Assembly: GCA_021808525.1 (NCBI GenBank) | Contig: JAKBBK010000024.1 | Span: forward strand, 1-39,964 | DNA: 39,964 nt | DNA from: Pseudomonadota bacterium | GTDB lineage: Bacteria; Pseudomonadota; Gammaproteobacteria; Burkholderiales; Burkholderiaceae_C | Direction: 5' to 3' | In this document: piece by piece, positions 33,978 through 39,964 of the stretch | Numbering within the stretch: the first letter of the stretch is position 1 | Layout: every line of letters begins with the position of its first letter | Translations under genes and position numbers: made by a program | The notes under the pieces: model-generated | Told to the model about the DNA's origin: nothing | Database searches by the model: none | The model's input: the letters and a program-made list of their open reading frames with translations, nothing else

Positions 33978-34634
33978 GTGCCTTCGGCAACCCGAACCCT
34001 GCAAACCTTCCCCGAGGAAATCGCCAACAGCCTCACCCATGGCCTGGGTCTGGCGCTGGCCATCGCCGCCATCCCGATCCTGGTCGAGCATGCCCGAGGC
34101 GCCGGCGCGGTGACCGGCGCGGCCCTGTTCGGGGCGACGGCCGTGCTGACCTACCTGGTCTCCACGCTGTACCACGCCTTGCGCGAAGGCCGCGCCAAGC
34201 TCGTGCTGCGGTGGCTCGACCACGCGGCGATCTATGGTTTCATCGCCGGAAGCTACACGCCCTTCACGCTCACCGTGCTGCGCGGGGCCTGGGGCTGGTC
34301 GCTGTTCGGTCTGGTCTGGGGCCTGGCCCTGCTGGGGATCCTGTTCAAGACCCTGGGCACCGAGCGCTTTCCCCGCCTGTCCACCCTGTTGTACCTGGCC
34401 ATGGGCTGGGTCGCGCTGGTGGCGATCCGCCCCTTGTGGATGGCCATGCCCGGTAGCGCCATGCTGTGGCTGGTCGCCGGCGGCGCGGCCTATACCCTGG
34501 GGGTGGTGTTTTTCGTGCTGGACCAGCGCCTGCGCTACGCCCACAGCGTGTGGCACCTGTTCGTGCTGGCCGGCAGCGTGTGCCATTTCTTCGCCGTGCT
34601 CCAGGTGCTCGACCTGCCGGCGCTGCCGCGCTGA
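33978..34634 (+). CDS. Hemolysin III / PAQR family membrane protein
   Basis: 218 residues from GTG 33978 (ribosome site GGAGA). Seven hydrophobic helices are visible. PAQR/HlyIII motifs: EEIANSLTHGLGLAL near the start, STLYHAL with His at about 66, LDHAAIYGFIAGSYTPF, and HSVWHLFVLAGSVCHFFAV with H-x-x-x-H near the end, which together make the metal site of this family. The family was named for weak haemolytic activity in Bacillus. In proteobacteria it is an inner-membrane protein of unclear function, perhaps a ceramidase-like hydrolase. It starts 47 bp after paralogue B and 31 bp before the metallophosphoesterase. Confidence 0.88.
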   Translation: MPSATRTLQTFPEEIANSLTHGLGLALAIAAIPILVEHARGAGAVTGAALFGATAVLTYLVSTLYHALREGRAKLVLRWLDHAAIYGFIAGSYTPFTLTVLRGAWGWSLFGLVWGLALLGILFKTLGTERFPRLSTLLYLAMGWVALVAIRPLWMAMPGSAMLWLVAGGAAYTLGVVFFVLDQRLRYAHSVWHLFVLAGSVCHFFAVLQVLDLPALPR

Positions 34635-34665
34635 GCCCTCGCAGGCACGGCCCCTCCCCATTCCC

Positions 34666-35844
34666 ATGCCCACGGACTCCGGCATTTCTCCCGAGGTGGA
34701 GCACTCGCCCGCACCGGTGCGCATGCCCGCGCGCATGCGCCGCTTTTTCCTGCGCACCTGGCCCATCATCGCGCTGCTGCACCTGTACATCGGCGCCCAG
34801 CTCCTGCCCGCCTACGGCATGGCCGGCCGCATCGCGGGCGCTGCCTTGCTGGTGCTTTCCACGCTGCTGATCCCCGCCGGCTTCCTCAGCCGATTTCGCG
34901 AGGGCGGCTCCTGGGATCTGGTGGCCTGGGCAGGCTTTCTCGACCTGGGGCTGTTCTCCTCCACCCTGGTGTTCACCCTGCTGCGCGAACTTGTTCTGCT
35001 GCTGCCGGACACCGGCCATCTGACGCGGCCCAGCGCGATCGCGGTGCCGGCCGCGGCCCTGCTGGTCTCGCTGATCGGGCTGGTCAACGCGCGGCGCGTG
35101 GCCCGCGTGGTCGACGTGCGCGTGCCCATCCCCGGCCTGCCCTCCGAGCTCGAGGGCTTCACCATCGTGCAGATCAGCGACATCCACGTGGGCCCCACCA
35201 TCAAGGCCGGGCATGTGCAGGCCATCGTGGATCGGGTCAATGCCCTCGAGCCCGACCTCGTGGCCGTCACCGGCGACGTGGTCGACGGCCAGGTGCAGCG
35301 CCTGCGCGAGCACACCGCGCCGCTGGGCGAGCTGCGGGCCCTGCACGGCGCCTGGCTGGTCACCGGCAACCACGAGTACTACTCGGGCGCCGCGCAGTGG
35401 GTGGACGAGTTCCGGCGGCTGGGGCTGCGCTGCCTGCTCAACGAACACGCGGTGCTCGAGCACAAGGGCGCGCGCCTGGTGCTGGCCGGCGTGACCGACC
35501 TGCACGGGCAGGCCTTCGATCCTGCCCACCGCAGCGACCCCTTCAAGGCCCTGCAAGCCAGCCCCGAGGGCCTCCCGCGCATCCTGCTCGCGCACCAGCC
35601 GCGCTCGTCCGCCGAGGCCGCTCGCGCGGGCTTCGACCTGCAGCTCAGCGGACACACCCACGGCGGGCAATTCTGGCCCTGGAACCATTTCGTGGGCCTG
35701 CAGCAACCCTTCACCGCCGGGCTGCACCGGGTCGGCCGACTGCAGGTCTACGTCAGTCGCGGAACCGGTTACTGGGGCCCGCCCAAGCGCCTCGGCGCGC
35801 CCTCCGAGATCACCCGCATCCGCCTGGCCTGCGCGCGGGCCTGA
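34666..35844 (+). CDS. Membrane metallophosphoesterase (YkuE/YaeI-like)
   Basis: 392 residues from ATG 34666 (starts at internal ATG codons cannot be excluded). Three or four hydrophobic helices (about 30-145) precede a calcineurin-like domain (about 165-390) with all metal motifs: D-I-H (172-174), GDVVD (203-207), GNHE (234-237), His310 and HTHGG (His330, His332). Such proteins hydrolyse phosphoesters at the inner membrane; the YkuE/YaeI group acts on UDP-sugar or lipid phosphates. The exact substrate here is unknown. A new promoter (35931-35958) precedes the next gene. Confidence 0.87.
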   Translation: MPTDSGISPEVEHSPAPVRMPARMRRFFLRTWPIIALLHLYIGAQLLPAYGMAGRIAGAALLVLSTLLIPAGFLSRFREGGSWDLVAWAGFLDLGLFSSTLVFTLLRELVLLLPDTGHLTRPSAIAVPAAALLVSLIGLVNARRVARVVDVRVPIPGLPSELEGFTIVQISDIHVGPTIKAGHVQAIVDRVNALEPDLVAVTGDVVDGQVQRLREHTAPLGELRALHGAWLVTGNHEYYSGAAQWVDEFRRLGLRCLLNEHAVLEHKGARLVLAGVTDLHGQAFDPAHRSDPFKALQASPEGLPRILLAHQPRSSAEAARAGFDLQLSGHTHGGQFWPWNHFVGLQQPFTAGLHRVGRLQVYVSRGTGYWGPPKRLGAPSEITRIRLACARA

Positions 35845-35930
35845 AACCACTCGCCCGCACGCGGATCCAGGCTCCGCGCGCAACCCGCGGCCCGAGGCGC
35901 AGGCCCCGCGCATGCGGGTGCCGCGACGGC

Positions 35931-35958
35931 TCGACGCGGGCCTGCGCTGAAGTACACT
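35931..35958 (+). promoter_or_regulatory. Probable promoter of the exporter operon
   Basis: TCGACG (35931-35936), 16-bp spacer, TACACT (35953-35958). The gene starts 26 bp after the -10. Confidence 0.5.
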
Positions 35959-35984
35959 CAACGCAAGCTCCCGCATACTCCCTC

Positions 35985-37202
35985 GTGCCCCGACGCCTGC
36001 TCTGGTTCCTTCCCGCCGCCTGCGCGCTGGTGCTCCTGGCGTGGTGGGGCTTCGAGCGCTGGCAGGGCCCGCGCGTGGCCGCCTACCAGCTGCGCTCCCG
36101 CCCCCTGGTGCAGGACGTGGTCGCCACCGGGCGCGTGATCACGCCATCGCGCGTGAACGTGGCCAGCGAGATCACCGGCACGGTGCTGCAACGCCTGGTG
36201 CGCCGCGGCCAGCAGGTCCACGTGGGCCAGTTGCTGTTGCGCCTGCGCAGCGACCAGGCCCAGGCCCAGCTGGACCAGGCGCGCGCGGCCCTGCGCCAAC
36301 TGATCCAGCAAAGCCGCCCGCAGGCCCTCGCGGCCCTGCGCAGCGCCGATTCCGCGCTGCGCCTGGCGCGGTCCGAGGCCAGGCGCGCACGCGCCCAGGC
36401 CTCCAGCGGCGCCTTGTCGCAGCAGGCGCTGGAGCAGGCGGAACAGGCCGAGCAGGCCGCGCGCCAGCAACAGCTCGCGGCGCGCGCGGCCTGGGAGTCC
36501 GTGCGTCCAGGCGGCGCCGCGCAGCGCCAGTTGCAGGCCTCGGAGGCGGCCGCCCGCGCGGTGGCGCAGCGCGCCGACATCCGCGCCGAGGTGGCCGGCC
36601 AGGTGCTCACCCGCAATGTCGAGGTGGGCGACACCATCAACCCCGGCCAGGTGCTGTTCACCCTGGCGCGCGCGGGCGACACCGAGGTGTCGCTTCCGGT
36701 GGACGAGCAGAACCTGCATGAACTCGCCCTCGGCCAGGAGGCGCGCTGCATCACCGACGGATATCCCGACCGCGCCGTCGCCGCACGCCTGGTGTTCATC
36801 GCCCCCTCGGTCGACACCACCAGCGGAACCATCGAACTGCGCCTGCGCGTGTCCGACCCGCCGCCCTGGCTGCGCCAGGACATGACCATCTCCTGCGACC
36901 TGCGCACGGCCGCGCTGCCGCAGGCCCTGGTGGTGCCCGACGACGCGCTGCGAGAGCGCGAGGGCGCGCGGGCGCGGGTGCTGGTGCTGCGGGCCGGCAA
37001 GGCCCGGCTGCGCGAGGTCCGCCTGGGGCTGCGCGGCCTGGTGGCCAGCCAGGTCGTGCAAGGCCTGCGCGCCGGCGACGTGGTGATCGCCGATCGCTCG
37101 GTGCGCGACGGCCAGCGCGTGCGCGCGCGCCTGCAGGGGCTGCCCTCGGCTCCCGCGTCGGCCTCGGCGGCGGCGGGCTCGTCGCCCAGCTCCCAGCCTT
37201 GA
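35985..37202 (+). CDS. Membrane-fusion (periplasmic adaptor) protein, MacA/HlyD-like
   Basis: 405 residues from GTG 35985 (no clear ribosome site). One N-terminal helix (LWFLPAACALVLLAWWGF), then a lipoyl half (VVATGRVITPSRVNVASEITGTVLQRLVRRGQQV), a long coiled-coil hairpin rich in Ala, Gln and Arg (about 95-195; QALEQAEQAEQAARQQQL), the second lipoyl half (AEVAGQVLTRNVEVGDTINPGQVLFTLA), and beta-barrel parts with DGYPDRAVAARLVFIAPSVDTTSGTIELRL. This is the adaptor of a tripartite ABC exporter. It precedes a FtsX-type permease and a LolD/MacB-type ATPase with gaps of 16 bp and an 8-nt overlap. Cargo unknown. Confidence 0.88.
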   Translation: MPRRLLWFLPAACALVLLAWWGFERWQGPRVAAYQLRSRPLVQDVVATGRVITPSRVNVASEITGTVLQRLVRRGQQVHVGQLLLRLRSDQAQAQLDQARAALRQLIQQSRPQALAALRSADSALRLARSEARRARAQASSGALSQQALEQAEQAEQAARQQQLAARAAWESVRPGGAAQRQLQASEAAARAVAQRADIRAEVAGQVLTRNVEVGDTINPGQVLFTLARAGDTEVSLPVDEQNLHELALGQEARCITDGYPDRAVAARLVFIAPSVDTTSGTIELRLRVSDPPPWLRQDMTISCDLRTAALPQALVVPDDALREREGARARVLVLRAGKARLREVRLGLRGLVASQVVQGLRAGDVVIADRSVRDGQRVRARLQGLPSAPASASAAAGSSPSSQP

Positions 37203-37218
37203 CGCGGCGCGCCCCACC

Positions 37219-38413
37219 ATGGGACTGTCCTGGCGCATCGCCTTGCACTTCCTGCGGGACGGCAAGGCGCAGACCCTGCTGATCATCGGGGGCGTCGCGG
37301 TGGGTGCCGCCGTCATCGTGTTCATCACGGCGCTGGTCGACGGGCTGCAGGGCAACATCGTGCAGCGCACCCTCGGCACCCAGGCGCATATCGTGGTGTC
37401 CTCCCCCGACCTGCTGCCCCTGGCGGCACCCGCGCCCCGCGGCACCGTGGACCTGCGTTCCGTGGATGCGCGCCCCCAGCGCCTGCGCTCCATCAACAAC
37501 TGGCCGGGAGTCCTGGGCGTGCTGCAGCGCCTGCCCGGCGTGCGCGCCGTCTCCCCGATGGTCAGCGGCCCGGCCTTCGCCCAGCGGGGCGCGGCCGTGC
37601 GCGCGGTGGCCGTGCTGGGCATCGAGCCCCAGCGCTACATCCAGGTCATCCCCCTGGACAAGGACATGCTGCAAGGCCGCCTGGACGTGGGCGCCAGCCG
37701 CATCGTCGTGGGCTACCGCCTGGCCGAGGACCTGGGCCTGAGGCTGGGCGACAAGTTGCGCGTGCAGGGGGCCTCGGGCGGATCCCAGGTGTTCGACGTG
37801 GCCGGGGTGTTCAGCCTGGGCGTGCGCGACCTGGACGAACGCTACGTGTACATGGGGCTCAAGCCCGCCCAGTCCCTGCTGGCCTTGCCCGGGGGCGTCA
37901 CGGAGCTCGACCTCACGGTGGACCGCATTTTCGACGCGCAGGCGGTAGCCTCGCGCATCGCCGCCCTCACGGGCCTGAAATCCGAGAGCTGGATGTCGAC
38001 CAACTCCCAGTTGCTCAACGCCCTGCGCTCGCAGTCCCTGTCCAGCGCGCTGATCCGCTTTTTCGTGGGGCTTTCGGTGGCCTTCGGCATCGCCAGCGTG
38101 CTGGCGGTCAGCGTGGTGCAGCGCACGCGGGAGATCGGCATCCTGCGCGCCATGGGCGCCACCCGGGCCAGGGTGCTGGGCGTGTTCCTGTTCGAGGGCG
38201 CCGCCGTGGGCTGCGCCGGCTCCGTGCTGGGCGCGGCCGCGGGCGCCGGCATGGTGTGGGCCTTCAACACCTTCGGGCCCGGGCTGTTCTACGTGCCGGT
38301 GCCAGCCGGCCTGGTGGTCGAGGCCGTGGTGCTGGCCACCGCGGCGGGGGTGGCGGCCGCCGCCCTGCCGGCGCTGCGCGCCGCGCGCCTGGACCCGGTG
38401 GTGGCGATCCGCT

Positions 38414-38421
<8 letters not shown>
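37219..38421 (+). CDS. ABC exporter permease, MacB/LolC FtsX-type
   Basis: 400 residues. One helix at about 20-40, a long periplasmic MacB_PCD domain (about 45-270), then three helices (about 282-305, 325-350, 370-390), the FtsX/MacB order. Within the second half: [26 protein letters not shown], a family hallmark contacting the ATPase. Unlike MacB itself, the ATPase is a separate gene (38414), as in LolCDE and YknYZ systems. It ends with an 8-nt overlap into that ATPase gene. Cargo unknown; a lipoprotein, peptide or drug is possible. Confidence 0.88.
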
Positions 38422-39165
<744 letters not shown>

Positions 39166-39169
<4 letters not shown>

Positions 39170-39576
39170 AACCGGCTCCCACCCTGCTGCTGGCGCTCCT
39201 GGCCTGGCTGGGTGGCGCGGTCACCGTGGCGACGCCCGCCGCGCTCGCCGCGTCCTCCGGGCCCGAGTTGCGCTGCGGCTGGTTCGACAACCCCACCCCG
39301 GGCAACGCCTGGCTCAGCGATCGGCAGGCCGAGTGGGTGGTGGGCATCCAGGGAGGCCACCAGGCCGATGGCGACTGGCCGGATTTCCCGGATGCACAGT
39401 GGGTCCCGACCAACGGGCACTATGGCTACGGCTGCGCCTGCCTGCGGGTGCTCGTCGATGCGCGCAAGCACGAGATCGAACGCATCCTGGGCGCCACGGT
39501 GCGTCCGCTCAAGGCCTGCGAACAGGATCGGGCCCTGCCCAGGCGCCCGCCGGAGGCCGACGCGGCGACGCGCTGA
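39166..39576 (+). CDS. Exported DUF4087-type protein
   Basis: 136 residues from ATG 39166. Sec signal peptide ([19 protein letters not shown], cut near AALAASS, about residue 29). Mature part: [50 protein letters not shown], which matches remembered DUF4087 proteins. The four cysteines (one near the start, two in GCAC, one near KACEQ) could form disulfides. Function unknown; being coupled to the exporter ATPase (ATGA overlap) it may be a cargo, a periplasmic helper or simply carried along. Confidence 0.82.
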
Positions 39577-39612
39577 GCCCGGCCAGGGCCGGCCCGCGCC
39601 ACCGCGACCTCG

Positions 39613-39964
39613 TCAGGACGTGTTGCGGCCCTCGCGGCTCGAGAGCGAGCCGCAGCCATCGTCGATGGCGCGGAAGTGCGAGCTCGGCATGCAGGCGGGC
39701 GCGGTCTCGATGCACGGGGAGAATCCCATGCGGTCCAGCACGTCGCGCCGCAGGTCGACGCCCGGAGCGATCTCGAACAGTTCCACGCCCTGCGGCCCGA
39801 GGCGGAAGCTGGCGCGCTCGGTCAGGTACAGCACCTGCTGGCCGCGGCGCAGCGCCTGTTGCCCGCTGAAGCTGATCTGCTCGACCTCGCGCACCAGCTT
39901 GTTCACCTGGCCGTGGCGCGTGATGCGCAGGCTGCCGTCGCCGGTCTCCAGCCCCACGCCCTTG
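39613..39964 (-). CDS. Acyl-CoA:acetate/3-ketoacid CoA-transferase, C-terminal part (partial)
   Basis: The frame runs off the right edge. The last 116 residues (start of the visible part KGVGLETGDGSLRI) include REVEQISFSGQQALRRGQQVLYLTERASFRL, GVELFEIAPGVDLRRDVLDRMGF, typical of the C-terminal end of family I CoA-transferases of the YdiF/acetate CoA-transferase type. The catalytic Glu lies upstream of this segment. Such enzymes move CoA from an acyl-CoA to a short acid. It is convergent with the DUF4087 gene (36 bp between). Confidence 0.8.
   Translation of the reverse strand, partial: KGVGLETGDGSLRITRHGQVNKLVREVEQISFSGQQALRRGQQVLYLTERASFRLGPQGVELFEIAPGVDLRRDVLDRMGFSPCIETAPACMPSSHFRAIDDGCGSLSSREGRNTS

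Overview
The window is GC-rich DNA with dense, short-spaced genes. Its gene content is typical of a soil or sediment betaproteobacterium, most likely Burkholderiales: vanillate demethylase, the protocatechuate 4,5-cleavage (lig/pmd) pathway, a Liv-type ABC transporter with an aromatic-type porin, PagP and many c-di-GMP enzymes. I cannot name the genus. No rRNA, tRNA, CRISPR array or insertion sequence was seen.

Layout. 1-136: 3' end of an amidohydrolase. 144-1504: a visibly more AT-rich cassette of four small genes. Two of them look like halves of one glycine-zipper membrane protein, split by a -1 frameshift at a run of seven A. 1513-4371: the vanillate module, with vanR-vanB divergent from vanA and two palindromic VanR-type operators between them. 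4423-10854 (minus strand): porin, Tat-type solute-binding protein, two ABC ATPases, two permeases and a MarR regulator, probably one operon. 11119-12648: an MFS transporter. 12488-18376 (minus): ligJ-ligK-dehydrogenase-ligI-ligA-ligB-ligC, preceded by a LysR regulator and a short-chain dehydrogenase.

Together these can demethylate vanillate to protocatechuate, open the ring at the 4,5 bond and degrade the product to pyruvate and oxaloacetate. The ABC transporter and porin probably import the aromatic substrate. The lig operon and the porin/ABC operon share the same LysR-type palindrome, placed exactly the same distance upstream of the same -10 hexamer, so one regulator probably controls both uptake and catabolism.

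20290-31845 is a signalling region with four c-di-GMP proteins: HD-GYP, a 1340-residue GGDEF-EAL multisensor, a membrane GGDEF, and a GAF-PAS-GGDEF-EAL protein with a degenerate GGDEF. Between them lie a small unknown gene, pagP (lipid A palmitoylation), a histidine-rich exported protein with a structured leader, and a KGG-repeat stress protein. 31996-33931 holds two paralogous small proteins of unknown function. Both are preceded by the same unusual promoter module, and an alpha/beta hydrolase lies between them.

33978-39576 (plus): hemolysin-III/PAQR membrane protein, membrane metallophosphoesterase, then a MacA/MacB-like tripartite exporter set (fusion protein, permease, ATPase) ending in a DUF4087-type exported protein. 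The right edge cuts a CoA-transferase on the minus strand.
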